A stretch of DNA of 64,000 bases from an uncultured Bacilli bacterium (GCA_934101795.1 CAKORY010000003.1:47839-111838); one strand, 5' to 3'; positions 18,801 through 26,738 are shown, counted from the stretch's first letter. Notes: a model not told the origin generated them from the letters alone. Numbers and translations are program-made.

Positions 18801-19503
18801 GAAGAACAGCGGTTATTGCCTGTGTAATGTAAGATATTTGTCCAAGAAATATATTTGTTCCCATGTTGTAAATGATAGCAAAACCAATATTTCCAAGTAA
18901 GAAAAATGGTATTACATAAGAGTCTGTTGCTATAAATAACACTGTAAGACATAGGATAACTGCAATTGTCACATAGGCAAATATTTCTTTATTTGATAAG
19001 TCCATTGTGTCAATTACCATACTTGTCATACTACTTACTTTAGTAGCATCACCTACTACTTCACGAAGAGTTCTTACAGCATTGATTGTTACATCTTCAC
19101 TTGCTCCACCATCAAATGTTACCATGATAATTGTTTCATTATCTTTATTTAGTTTTTCAACAACTTTTGTGGGTAACATATCAACAGGAATAACCGTATC
19201 TGTTACATCAGCAATACTAAGAACTGCATTTACTCCTTCTATTTTTTTGATATCTTTTTCTAAGTCTAATATTTTTTTGTTATTAGAACTATCTACCATA
19301 ACAAAGGCATAAGCACCTAGACCAAAATCATCTGTTAAGATGTTTTCACCTTTAATGGTATCTACTGAATTAGGAAGATAAACTAAGATATCATAGTTAA
19401 TCCTCGTGTTTACATAACCATAGATAGCTGGCACTAATAATAAAAAGCATATTACTAGTATAAGTGCACTATGTGTTGCTATAAACTTTGCAAATTTTTT
19501 CAT
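15853..19503 (-). CDS. MMPL/RND-family membrane transporter fused to a secreted YhgE-like domain
   Basis: 1216 residues from ATG 19503, preceded by GGTGAG; the frame extends to 19560 without a ribosome site. Residues 1-~680 form an MMPL/RND exporter: one helix, an external loop, five helices (LQLGVTMDFSIFLYHKYEQA marks the conserved TM4 Asp region), then the repeated half (LGATIDYAILMSTKYMEER). At residue 688 the chain runs into a complete signal-peptide-like sequence (KTVAAALTIGVLTLMPFSAS) and a secreted domain rich in coiled-coil, Leu/Gly-heptad segments (LEEGAKKLSDGTSSLL) as in YhgE/Pip proteins. An in-frame ATG at 17442 with GAAGG upstream could also give the 529-residue domain alone. Regulation by the divergent TetR gene is likely. 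Confidence 0.85.
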   Translation of the reverse strand: MKKFAKFIATHSALILVICFLLLVPAIYGYVNTRINYDILVYLPNSVDTIKGENILTDDFGLGAYAFVMVDSSNNKKILDLEKDIKKIEGVNAVLSIADVTDTVIPVDMLPTKVVEKLNKDNETIIMVTFDGGASEDVTINAVRTLREVVGDATKVSSMTSMVIDTMDLSNKEIFAYVTIAVILCLTVLFIATDSYVIPFFLLGNIGFAIIYNMGTNIFLGQISYITQAITAVLQLGVTMDFSIFLYHKYEQAKKDNPKMSKTEAMASAIIATFQSVIGSSLTTFAGFLALCTMDLTLGTDIGIVMAKGVLWGLICVLTLFPALLMVGEKLIDKTKHKVILPEFKKIQEFSIKHYKGIIVAFLILLIPAFYGNNNYKVYYKLDESLPKDLAFNVANSNLAEKFNIVSPEIILLDKNIKTNDVKELVNKLENIKGIDLVLAPSTIMDPTVAMLLPSDLNKMMDNDKYQLIIVNSTYELASNELASQIKEIEKLVKSYDKNSIIAGEGPLMDDLVTIADHDFKMVNYTSILVIFIIMILVLKQVNLPIVLILTIEFAIFCNMSLAFYTNTTLPFIASIVVGTIQLGATIDYAILMSTKYMEERKSIKDKKEAMLKTLNLTVPSIITSALCFFAATIGVAAYTKIDMIGSICDLLSRGAIISMLVVILILPALLMVCDKFIIKNKKEGKNMKKMKTVAAALTIGVLTLMPFSASASKTETIYTNMDYSGNVKKTTVSNHIENTKEGEITDNSLLTNILNVNGSENFTQDDTHVTWYAKGKDIFYTGETKQANPINIVTKYYLDGKETKAEDMIGKSGKVKIEISLINNSLLRTNNTFTPYVVAIGSMMDSDTNKNITVTNGKVTDTGTRSMLLAISAPGLYEYTNINEFKNLNKVIITYETTDFDINDIYMVASPKILSELDLEIFDKLDKFSSSIDTLSSSMDALEEGAKKLSDGTSSLLTNTTLFNEKLKTASDALNKIANGTTKLTQGVDEMYATLEDAKKMMENKDITGSLANLKVLKASNENAIAKLTNQEAEAAYKTFKMNATETESEMKTRLASLSLPAEKIKELVTVKSTYELKLLLTANNEAVKEMITNLEDLSKLMDTLTAKLEEVKEMKTKVEYLNGSLNEVSTGLTKLSEASSQINAGVKNLNDGAIKVSDGTQALNAQGIKTLVNYTNKIVTFGNKLENLVNLSKSYKGYTSNNADNTLFVYKLSK
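17442..17457 (-). promoter_or_regulatory. Internal ribosome binding site and start inside the MMPL fusion gene
   Basis: On the minus strand AAGAAGGAAAAAAT precedes an in-frame ATG at 17442, immediately before a signal-peptide-like sequence. It looks like the original start of a separate gene now fused in frame to the transporter. Confidence 0.6.
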
Positions 19504-19588
19504 AATTTTTCTCACCACGCTATATATACTATGATAAAAATTTGTATTTTTCAAAAGCAAAACTTTTTATTGGTGGGTTATCCAACAT

Positions 19589-19667
19589 AATGTAGGTTAT
19601 TGTATATTATTTATGCCTACATTCGTTGTTTATATTTACAATTGATGTTTTTGCTGTATAATGTAGG
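19589..19667. promoter_or_regulatory. Likely TetR operator boxes between divergent genes
   Basis: AATGTAGG occurs at 19589-19596 and 19660-19667, and its inverse CCTACATT at 19616-19623. The first two boxes form a dyad with a 19-base spacer. The third overlaps the -10 (19657-19662) of the tetR promoter, whose -35 TTTACA lies at 19635-19640. This fits autoregulation plus control of the MMPL gene. Confidence 0.6.
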
Positions 19668-19680
19668 TAGGTGAAGAATA

Positions 19681-20250
19681 ATGACAAAAAAAGTCGATTT
19701 AAGAATAATTAAAACAAAAAAGAACCTTTATGAAGGTTTGCTTACTCTTATGAAGGAAAGAACTTTTGAAGAAATTAAAGTATCTGATATATGTAGTGCT
19801 GCTTTAACTAATAGGTCTACATTTTATGATCATTTTTCTGATAAGTATGAACTTTTAGATTCTTTAATTAATGATTTGGAAGAAGATTTAGTTTCTAAAC
19901 TTGAAGCTAATCAAAATTATAATAATGCTAAAGAATATTATATGCAAATGATAGAAATATTTTTTGATCATATAAGTAATAATATTAATGTTTATTCTTC
20001 AATTCTTAAGAAAAATAATAATAGTATTGTTATGGATATGGCAAATGATGCTATTTATAGGGATGTAGAAAATCATATTAGAAAAAGTAATAAAATATTA
20101 AATACAGAAATACCTGTGGAAATTATTTCTAAATTTTATGTTAGTGCTGTTATTAATGTGTGTTTAGAATATATAAAGTTTCCAAATAAATATGAAAAAG
20201 AGGATATCCTTAAGTATTTAGATACCCTACTTCCTAATAAAATATATTAG
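19681..20250 (+). CDS. TetR/AcrR-family transcriptional regulator
   Basis: 189 residues. The N-terminal HTH is typical (IIKTKKNLYEGLLTLMKERT, then FEEIKVSDICSAALTNRSTF, YDHFSDKYELLDSL). The C-terminal ligand domain resembles the TetR_C_7/C33-type regulators found beside MMPL exporters. It is divergent from the MMPL fusion gene, with repeated AATGTAGG boxes between, so it probably represses both itself and the exporter until an inducer binds. Confidence 0.88.
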   Translation: MTKKVDLRIIKTKKNLYEGLLTLMKERTFEEIKVSDICSAALTNRSTFYDHFSDKYELLDSLINDLEEDLVSKLEANQNYNNAKEYYMQMIEIFFDHISNNINVYSSILKKNNNSIVMDMANDAIYRDVENHIRKSNKILNTEIPVEIISKFYVSAVINVCLEYIKFPNKYEKEDILKYLDTLLPNKIY

Positions 20251-20253
20251 TTA

Positions 20254-20284
20254 TTAAAACATCTATGAGACATAGATGTTTTAA
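20254..20284. terminator. Bidirectional terminator between tetR and surface protein gene
   Basis: TTAAAACATCTATG, loop AGA, CATAGATGTTTTAA: a perfect 14-bp stem with A- and T-rich flanks. Confidence 0.85.
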
Positions 20285-20291
20285 TTAGCCA

Positions 20292-21956
20292 TTAGTTTAT
20301 ACGAATTGGTGAATTTTGTGTTCCATCACCTTCAACATAAGTTACGGAAGATGAGAGATAAAAGGCTGGGCGCACTGCATATTTGCCGCTCTCTACAGGG
20401 TCATTGGTCGCGGAACCATAGTTGTTCAGACTAAACACATCGGCTGAATTGTTCGCATCACGGGTTATTGTCCATTCAACTAATCCCATATACATCCAGT
20501 TTGTACTTATTGTTGTATAATAATAATTCATTATTAATGCCCAGGCATTTGGACTTGCTGCAAACACATAATCACTTACATACATCAACCCTATTTTTGC
20601 TGTGTATTCTGTTTCAGCATCATATGTTGTTGATGGATTTACTATTTCATTTTGATATACTACTGATGGTACATCTTGATAACTATTAAAATTTGCAATT
20701 CCTCCGACTTTCCATGTTGTTGTCGCTATCTTATTGGCCCATTCACTTCCTATATTATTAATAAAATTTGTATTTAAGTTGGTTTTATTTAGTAAACTTA
20801 TGTCCCATGCATTTCCATATGAGTTATTTGTACTTATGGTTTTCAGACTTATAAAACTACTTTGATAATAATTATCAAGCATTGTTAAATTTCCTCGATC
20901 TCTATTCCAGTAATACGATGCTATATTTGCATAATTATTTCCTTTATATTCTGAATCACCATATATATATTGTCCACCGTACTCTCCATCTGTTCCTAGT
21001 GATGCACTTGTTGCATAATCTGATTTGATTAATTTTACTCTTTGTTCTGTTTGATTTTCTCCAACTTTGTTATCAAATACTCCGATTATTCTATATAGAT
21101 TATCAGCTGGACATGGGCTTTGTGTACTTCCAAAACATACATAGTTATTTACTGCGCTACTAGCTCCAGCATATCTGTATGAATTATCTCCTGCTCCATT
21201 TGTTAATGTTGCAGTATGATGATATAGTGTTTCATCTATTCCATCCATTGCAGCTATACATGAACTTAAACTTTGTCCATTTTTACAAATATTTGCTACT
21301 GTTTGAACTATTTTTTCTTTTTGTATCATTACCTTTGCACTTAAAGAACTTGTTGCATTTGCTGTTTGATCACCTTCATAGTTTACAAATGAAAGCTTTA
21401 ATGTATATTGTTCTTCTTTTGCATCTGTTGTTGCTGTTATTGTTTTCTTATTTGCTATAGTTATTAAACCATTCGTTGTGGTAACATCAAAACCTGATAT
21501 ACTTTTGTTTTCTCTATCTTGAACTACTTTATGAGTTAGTCCAGATATTTCAGTTACTTCATTTCCATCTGGTCCTGTAATTGTTAATATAAGTTCTGGT
21601 TTATCTTCACCTAATGTATATTTGAATGTATTATTTTCAATATTAAAATATACATAATAGTTATCTGTTGCTTCATTTGTTTTATTATTTGCAACTAATG
21701 TTGCTTTGGCAAATGTTTCTCCAGATAAACTTCCCTTTTCTTGACCAAATGATGATTGATCTGCATATAAACTTATAGCACTTCCAGTTGTAAATGTTAG
21801 CATATCTGTTGTATATGTTGTAACCTTTACCTCCGTAGAACTTCCTGTTCCCCCTTGTGCTTGAAAGTAAGCATATGTTGCACCAACTACCAAAGCAATT
21901 AATGTAACTACTGCAACTATGCTAAGAATTAATGCTTGTTTTTTATTTTTTTCCAT
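20292..21956 (-). CDS. Large surface protein with TasA/camelysin-type N-terminus
   Basis: 554 residues from ATG 21956 (AAGGATGTGG upstream); an in-frame ATG at 21995 lacks a ribosome site. The N-terminal helix ends in GATYAYFQAQ, the signature of TasA/camelysin-like secreted or membrane-anchored proteins processed by SipW-type peptidases. A beta-rich domain follows, then a C-terminal region ending VRPAFYLSSSVTYVEGDGTQ, a type common in gut Firmicutes surface proteins (DUF6273-like). Internal cysteines (ICKNGQSLSSCI, VCFGSTQSPCP) could form disulfides. An 18-base A/T homopolymer lies in its promoter region, so its expression may be phase-variable. Confidence 0.7.
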   Translation of the reverse strand: MEKNKKQALILSIVAVVTLIALVVGATYAYFQAQGGTGSSTEVKVTTYTTDMLTFTTGSAISLYADQSSFGQEKGSLSGETFAKATLVANNKTNEATDNYYVYFNIENNTFKYTLGEDKPELILTITGPDGNEVTEISGLTHKVVQDRENKSISGFDVTTTNGLITIANKKTITATTDAKEEQYTLKLSFVNYEGDQTANATSSLSAKVMIQKEKIVQTVANICKNGQSLSSCIAAMDGIDETLYHHTATLTNGAGDNSYRYAGASSAVNNYVCFGSTQSPCPADNLYRIIGVFDNKVGENQTEQRVKLIKSDYATSASLGTDGEYGGQYIYGDSEYKGNNYANIASYYWNRDRGNLTMLDNYYQSSFISLKTISTNNSYGNAWDISLLNKTNLNTNFINNIGSEWANKIATTTWKVGGIANFNSYQDVPSVVYQNEIVNPSTTYDAETEYTAKIGLMYVSDYVFAASPNAWALIMNYYYTTISTNWMYMGLVEWTITRDANNSADVFSLNNYGSATNDPVESGKYAVRPAFYLSSSVTYVEGDGTQNSPIRIN

Positions 21957-22017
21957 ATTTACCACATCCTTTTTTCGTTTAACAAACTCACGCATAATAT
22001 TCTTATGTTACTATATA

Positions 22018-22046
22018 AGTATACCCGAAAAAAAAAAAAAAAAAAG
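22018..22046 (-). promoter_or_regulatory. Promoter with 18-base poly-T spacer (candidate phase-variation tract)
   Basis: The minus strand carries 18 consecutive T (22045-22028). A -10 candidate TATACT lies at 22023-22018. With a 17-base spacer the T-run fills the spacer and -35 region, so slippage would change spacer length for the surface protein gene. Confidence 0.45.
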
Positions 22047-22072
22047 CCATACAACTACACAAAATGTGTATT

Positions 22073-22807
22073 TCATAACTTTTTATTTATATTTTTATTA
22101 TTGCCACTTAAGAGTGCTATATAACCATTTAATGAACCAATATCTTTTTTTAATGCTACTATCTTATCTGCTTTAGACATTATTCTTCCTTCAATAAAGA
22201 ATGATTTTCTTAGTGAATAATGTCCTATTTTACCAATATCTGTTGACAATTTAATCATATCTTTGTATTTTTGTGGTAATTTATCATATTTTTCCTTATT
22301 ATTTAATTCCATGTCAGTTCCATCAATTCTTCTAACTGCTAAAGGAAACATATGATGAATAACTCCATCAATAATAATCATAGCTCTTTCTTTGCTTTTA
22401 AAGTATTCTGGATACCAAGTAATAGCATTAGTTATAGCTTCAATCGGATGAACAAAACCATGTTTATTACGCATTATTTTCTTTACACCAATATTTTGCC
22501 AAGGAAGTTCATATAAATCATGAAACATTGCTATAACTACAGCATTTTCTATATTTATATTTTTCATATTTTGGCTATTTCTTTTTAATTTAGTTGCAAG
22601 TTTATAAGTCACGATTGCATCACAAAGTATATGATCTCCGAGTGATTTTATATCATGATGAAAATAAGGGTCACTGCATCTTTTAGAAAACTCTTTATGA
22701 ACTGCGATTGGTTCAATTATTCGCCATAGTTTTTTTGTATCATAATTTGACAATTTATAATATTTAGCAAATTCTTTGTATTTAATATATACTTTATCCT
22801 CTTTCAT
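22073..22807 (-). CDS. HD-domain phosphohydrolase
   Basis: 244 residues with the HD-fold pattern: FHHDIKSLGDHIL, then AMFHDLYELPW (the HD pair), and a downstream HHMFP. Such proteins are metal-dependent phosphohydrolases acting on nucleotides or related phosphoesters. No sensor or synthetase domain is present, so it is not a RelA-type enzyme. It stands alone, with weak signals around it. The substrate is unknown. Confidence 0.75.
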   Translation of the reverse strand: MKEDKVYIKYKEFAKYYKLSNYDTKKLWRIIEPIAVHKEFSKRCSDPYFHHDIKSLGDHILCDAIVTYKLATKLKRNSQNMKNINIENAVVIAMFHDLYELPWQNIGVKKIMRNKHGFVHPIEAITNAITWYPEYFKSKERAMIIIDGVIHHMFPLAVRRIDGTDMELNNKEKYDKLPQKYKDMIKLSTDIGKIGHYSLRKSFFIEGRIMSKADKIVALKKDIGSLNGYIALLSGNNKNINKKL

Positions 22808-22926
22808 TATTTTTTCTCCGCATTAATATTATAGTATAAAATACTATTCTATACAACTTTTTTAGGCTTCATTATTAATTATGCACTTTTATTTTACATA
22901 CTATTATACTAAGGAGTTGTAAAGTC

Positions 22927-23490
22927 ATGAATAATATGGAAAAAGCTTTAAAGAAAGTTAAGTGTGCTAAATTAGATGGACCAACTGGATCAGAAGGACC
23001 AAACTTAATTAAAATGGCATATGTAGCTAAATTTATTGATAATTTTACAGATGATGGAATTGAAGTTAAAATAATGGAAGATATTCCAATAAGTAGAAAA
23101 GAAATAGATAATAAGAATATTGTTACTTTAAATAATAATAAGATTAAATTTAATAAAGCTGGGCATTATAAAATATCTTTTAAAGTAAATGCTTATGTAA
23201 AAAAAGATAATGTATTTGATCCTTCGAAAGATTTTGTTGCTATAGGTTTTAAAACTAATGATAGTAATAATACATATGTGGGTGCAAGTAATTTTATAAA
23301 TGATGAAATGCCTAAAGAAATAAGTGCAGATGGGATTGTAGCAGTTGTGGATACTAATACTGAATATAGTTTAGTTAATCTAGGTAAAAAAAGTATTTAT
23401 TTAAAAACTCCGGATTTAAATAATATAAATAGTGATTCTTATTTTGTTAATTTCCCAGTGCTCATAACAATTGAATACTTGGGTAACTAG
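22927..23490 (+). CDS. Short collagen-motif protein with TNF/C1q-like C-terminal domain
   Basis: 187 residues. Near residues 19-25 a short GPTGSEGP stretch resembles a collagen-like Gly-X-Y remnant. The rest is beta-rich with the spacing of BclA-type TNF-like jellyroll domains (KIKFNKAGHYKISFKVNAYV, GKKSIYLKTPD, FVNFPVLITIEYLG). BclA-like proteins sit on the exosporium or cell surface as trimers and are glycosylated. The following gene encodes a glycosyltransferase and overlaps this one, which suggests the pair makes a glycosylated surface fibre. AAGGAG lies 11 bases before ATG. Confidence 0.6.
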   Translation: MNNMEKALKKVKCAKLDGPTGSEGPNLIKMAYVAKFIDNFTDDGIEVKIMEDIPISRKEIDNKNIVTLNNNKIKFNKAGHYKISFKVNAYVKKDNVFDPSKDFVAIGFKTNDSNNTYVGASNFINDEMPKEISADGIVAVVDTNTEYSLVNLGKKSIYLKTPDLNNINSDSYFVNFPVLITIEYLGN

Positions 23491-24586
23491 AAAGGATTTG
23501 ATTTTTATTAAAAAGATATGTGTTTATGCTATATGTAAAAATGAAGAAAAATTTGTTGATAGATGGTATGAATCTATCAAGGATGCTGATGGAATATTTG
23601 TTTTAGATACTGGTTCAAGTGATGATTCTGTCAAAAAATTAAAGAAACATGGAATAACCGTTAAAGAAATGGAAATTAAACCATGGAGATTTGATGTAGC
23701 TCGAAATGAAGCATTAAAAATAATACCCGAGGACTTTGATATTTGCATTTCTTTAGATTTAGATGAGATAATGCTTGATGGCTGGAAAGAAAATATTTTA
23801 AAAGCTTGGAAAAATGATACTGATAGACTTAGATATGTTTATAACTGGTATATTGAAGATGAAATTCCAAAAGTTACATATTATGCTGATAAAATACATA
23901 AAAGAAGTGGCTGTAAATGGGTTAATCCTGTACACGAGGTACTAGAATTTGACCATTCTGAAAAACAAGTCTTTACTGATGATGTTATTGTTAATCATTA
24001 TCCAGATAGAGAAAAATCTCGCTCTAATTATTTGCCACTTTTAGAGCTTGCTGTGAAGGAAAAACCAGATAATGATAGAAATATGCATTATTTAGGTAGA
24101 GAGTATATGTATTATGGAAAATGGAATGATGCTATTGATACATTAATTAAACATTTAAAGATGAAAAATGCTACTTGGAAAGATGAGAGATGTGCATCTA
24201 TGAGGTTTATTGCTAGATGTTATAAAGCTTTAAACAGATATGATGAGGCACTCATGTGGCTTTATAAAGCTATAAATGAAGCTCCGTATTTAAGAGATCC
24301 ATATACTGAAACTGCTATTTTGTATTATATTTTAGAAGACTTTGAAAATGTTTGTAAATATGGTAATAAAGCTTTGGAAATTAAGTATAATCCTAAAACA
24401 TACATGAATGAAGTATTTAGTTATGATGAAACATTAAATGATTTATTATCTATTTCATACTTTTATTTAGGTGATTATGAAAATGCTATTAAAAATGCTA
24501 AAGAGGCTTTAAAAATAAATCCTAATAATGAAAGAATACAAAATAATTTAGAGTTATTTAAAACAACAAAAAAATCCGAAGATTAA
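23471..24586 (+). CDS. Family 2 glycosyltransferase with C-terminal TPR repeats
   Basis: 371 residues as drawn. An N-terminal GT-A domain has CKNEEKFVDRW, LDTGSSDDS and the metal-binding SLDLDE; PVHEVLEF follows. From about residue 190 to the end are TPR-like repeats (HYLGREYMYYGKWNDAIDTL, ALMWLYKAINEAP, FYLGDYENAIKNAKEALKIN). This is the architecture of SunS-like and surface-protein glycosyltransferases. The start is uncertain: ATG 23471 lies inside the previous gene without a ribosome site, while AGAAAGGA sits at 23489-23496 beside a TTG at 23498. The probable target is the collagen/TNF-like protein encoded upstream. Confidence 0.8.
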   Translation: MNTWVTRKDLIFIKKICVYAICKNEEKFVDRWYESIKDADGIFVLDTGSSDDSVKKLKKHGITVKEMEIKPWRFDVARNEALKIIPEDFDICISLDLDEIMLDGWKENILKAWKNDTDRLRYVYNWYIEDEIPKVTYYADKIHKRSGCKWVNPVHEVLEFDHSEKQVFTDDVIVNHYPDREKSRSNYLPLLELAVKEKPDNDRNMHYLGREYMYYGKWNDAIDTLIKHLKMKNATWKDERCASMRFIARCYKALNRYDEALMWLYKAINEAPYLRDPYTETAILYYILEDFENVCKYGNKALEIKYNPKTYMNEVFSYDETLNDLLSISYFYLGDYENAIKNAKEALKINPNNERIQNNLELFKTTKKSED

Positions 24587-24599
24587 ACTTCGAATTTTT
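24570..24599. terminator. Bidirectional terminator between glycosyltransferase and nusG
   Basis: AAAAATCCGAAG and CTTCGAATTTTT pair around ATTAAA with one mismatch. It lies between convergent genes. Confidence 0.7.
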
Positions 24600-24601
24600 A
24601 A

Positions 24602-25135
24602 TTACATTTTACTAACTTGGAAGACTTCAACATCAACATTTGTTTCTTGACCAAATAAGTCAATTATAATATTTAATCTATTATTTTCAAGGTCAATGTT
24701 ATCAACTTTACCAGTCATACCACTGAATGGTCCATCAACAATATTAACTGTGTCTCCGACTTTAAGTTCTGATTCAACATCTACTCTACTCATACCCATG
24801 TTAGCTAAAATTCTATCAATTTCTTGAGGAAGTAATGGAGTTGGTTTTGCTCCTTTTCCACTTGAACCAATAAATCCTGTAACACCTGGAGTATTTCTTA
24901 CAATGTACCATGCTTCATCAGTCATTATCATTTCAACTAAAACATATCCTGGAAACATTTTTTTTACTTTTTCTTTTTTTACTCCATCTTTTACTTCAAC
25001 TTCTGTTGTTTCTGGAACAATTACACGAAAAATGTAATCTTGCATTCCCATTGATTCTGTTCTTGCTTCTAATTTTTCTTTTACTTTATTTTCATGTCCT
25101 GAATAAGTATTTACTACGTACCAAAGTTTTTCCAT
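24602..25135 (-). CDS. nusG: Transcription termination/antitermination factor NusG
   Basis: 177 residues from ATG 25135 (MEKLWYVVNTYSGHE, the standard NusG start). It has an NGN domain, FPGYVLVEM and NTPGVTGFIG motifs, and a C-terminal KOW domain (KVGDTVNIVDGPFSGMTGKV). NusG binds the RNA polymerase clamp and links it to Rho or the ribosome. The start overlaps the secE stop as TAATG. The gene order rlmB-sigH-secE-nusG is the usual Firmicutes cluster. A longer start at 25147 would overlap the ribosome site. Confidence 0.95.
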   Translation of the reverse strand: MEKLWYVVNTYSGHENKVKEKLEARTESMGMQDYIFRVIVPETTEVEVKDGVKKEKVKKMFPGYVLVEMIMTDEAWYIVRNTPGVTGFIGSSGKGAKPTPLLPQEIDRILANMGMSRVDVESELKVGDTVNIVDGPFSGMTGKVDNIDLENNRLNIIIDLFGQETNVDVEVFQVSKM

Positions 25136-25386
25136 TATGCAAACCATCCTTTAACTACTGATAATATTAGGTTAAGTGCCATAAATAATGCGCATAGGAT
25201 TACACAAAATACAATTGTTGAAATTGTGTATTTTATTACATCTTTAGCTGTTGGCCATTTTACTAACTTAAGTTCTTTACCAACTTTTTTGAAATAGTTT
25301 TCTTTAGGACCTTTCTTGTTATTTTTCTTTTTGGTGTCTTTAGTAACTTTTGTTACATTTTTTGTTTCTTTAGCTTCTTTTGCCAT
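25135..25386 (-). CDS. secE: Preprotein translocase subunit SecE
   Basis: 83 residues from ATG 25386; GGAGG lies upstream, and the ATG at 25404 overlaps that site. A Lys-rich N-terminus is followed by the family motif KVGKELKLVKWPTAKDVIKY and one C-terminal membrane helix (STIVFCVILCALFMALNLIL). SecE clamps SecY in the translocon. It lies directly upstream of nusG as in nearly all bacteria. The rpmG gene that often sits before secE in Firmicutes is absent here. Confidence 0.93.
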   Translation of the reverse strand: MAKEAKETKNVTKVTKDTKKKNNKKGPKENYFKKVGKELKLVKWPTAKDVIKYTISTIVFCVILCALFMALNLILSVVKGWFA

Positions 25387-25432
25387 AGTTTTAAAAACCT
25401 CCATTTAAAAAAACACTTTCGTGTTCATTTAT

Positions 25433-25461
25433 AATATAGCATAAATAAAAGGTAATTGCAA
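25433..25461 (-). promoter_or_regulatory. Promoter of secE-nusG
   Basis: Minus strand: -35 TTGCAA (25461-25456), 17-base spacer, -10 TATATT (25438-25433). Confidence 0.7.
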
Positions 25462-25464
25462 GCT

Positions 25465-26052
25465 TTAATCAAGCATTTTTTGTAATTCTGGTATTAATTT
25501 CTTTCTTATATTTTGAACTTTTTTATATATTTGTTTATAACTTTGCATTAATGTAAATGCTATATCTTTATAACTTAAGCCATCTAAAAGAAGAGAAAAT
25601 ATTGCTAGTTCATTATTATTAAGCTTGTTCAAAATTATTTCATTTAGATTTTTTTGACTTTCACTAGCACAGATAGTTTCTAGAGGGTCTAGTGAATTTG
25701 GAATTGAACTTGCTGTATTATCAAAATTTATATTGGTGACTTCAATATTTTTTTTATTATCTCTGATTGCATTTATAATTGTCTTTTTTATTTTTCTATC
25801 TATAATTAAACTTATATAGGTATTTAGTGATGCTTTAGATAAAGTGTTATATGTATCTAGTGCTTCATTTACTAATTCATGACAACTTAATATTAGTTCA
25901 TCAAAATTGATATTTAATTTTTTTAAAAATGGATAATACTTATTAATTATTCTTTTGGTTACTATATAGTATTTTTTATTTAATATGTCTAAGGCTTCTT
26001 CATTGTTTTCACGATATAGCATTATTAGTTCAGAATCACTAATATCAAACAT
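25465..26052 (-). CDS. sigH: Sigma-70 family factor, SigH-like
   Basis: 195 residues from ATG 26052 (MFDISDSELIMLYRENNEEA). Region 2 (ALDILNKKYYIVTKRIINKY, later YISLIIDRKIKKTIINAIRD) is less conserved than typical SigH. Region 4 has an HTH (LNNNELAIFSLLLDGLSYKD, IAFTLMQSYKQIYKKVQNIR). Its place directly after rlmB (8-base overlap) and before secE-nusG matches the SigH locus of Firmicutes. Sporulation genes are not seen here, so the factor may serve another stress or competence role. Confidence 0.75.
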   Translation of the reverse strand: MFDISDSELIMLYRENNEEALDILNKKYYIVTKRIINKYYPFLKKLNINFDELILSCHELVNEALDTYNTLSKASLNTYISLIIDRKIKKTIINAIRDNKKNIEVTNINFDNTASSIPNSLDPLETICASESQKNLNEIILNKLNNNELAIFSLLLDGLSYKDIAFTLMQSYKQIYKKVQNIRKKLIPELQKMLD

Positions 26053-26710
26053 TTTCACCCATGTGGTAGATAAGAATGCTTGCGGCGACGGATGCATTTA
26101 AGCTTTCTACGTTTTTGTTCATTGGGATGCTTACTAATACATCACTATTTTCTTTAACAAGTCTACTTACTCCAGCGCCTTCATTACCTATTACTAATGC
26201 TCTTTTTGTGCTATAGTCAATTTTTCTAAAGTCTTGGCCTTCCATTGATGCAGCATAAACAAAGAAACCATCTTTTTGTAAGGATTTTATTGTGGCTACT
26301 AAGTTATTAACCATGATTATCTTTACATAATTAATTGTACCCACGCTTGTTTTAACAACAACATCTGTTACTCCGACACTTCTATCTTTTGGGATGATTA
26401 TTGATTTTATTCCTACTGCTGCACAAGTTCTGATGATAGCACCAAAGTTATGCGGGTCTTCTAAGTGATCAAGTATTAAAACAAGGTTACCTTCCACATC
26501 TTTTAGACTATAATAATCATAATCAAAAGCATCTATTACTACCCCTTGGTGATTATATTCACACATTTTGTTTAATAAGTGGTTATCGACAAACTCATAT
26601 TTTATTTTGTTTTCACTACAATACTTACAAACTTCTTTACGTGATGTGAATACTTTTTTGATTTTTTTCTTGTCTAGTTCCTTTAAAACATTCATTCCAT
26701 ATACACGCAT
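26045..26710 (-). CDS. rlmB: 23S rRNA 2'-O-methyltransferase (RlmB/TrmH family)
   Basis: 221 residues from ATG 26710, preceded by AAAGGAGG; the frame continues to 26740 without need. An N-terminal substrate-binding domain (GMNVLKEL) precedes the SpoU knot: LDHLEDPHNFGAIIRTCAAV, IGNEGAGVSRLV and IPMNKNVESLNASVAASI, the three SpoU motifs. Family members 2'-O-methylate G2251 of 23S rRNA. It overlaps the sigH start by 8 bases. An extended -10 promoter lies just upstream. Confidence 0.88.
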   Translation of the reverse strand: MRVYGMNVLKELDKKKIKKVFTSRKEVCKYCSENKIKYEFVDNHLLNKMCEYNHQGVVIDAFDYDYYSLKDVEGNLVLILDHLEDPHNFGAIIRTCAAVGIKSIIIPKDRSVGVTDVVVKTSVGTINYVKIIMVNNLVATIKSLQKDGFFVYAASMEGQDFRKIDYSTKRALVIGNEGAGVSRLVKENSDVLVSIPMNKNVESLNASVAASILIYHMGENV

Positions 26711-26738
26711 TTTTATGCCTCCTTTTTCTGATATGTTC

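Noticed and set aside
20468..22176. Plus-strand frames rich in Leu/His/Tyr opposite the surface protein gene
   Set aside because: Antisense shadows of AT-rich coding sequence without ribosome sites.
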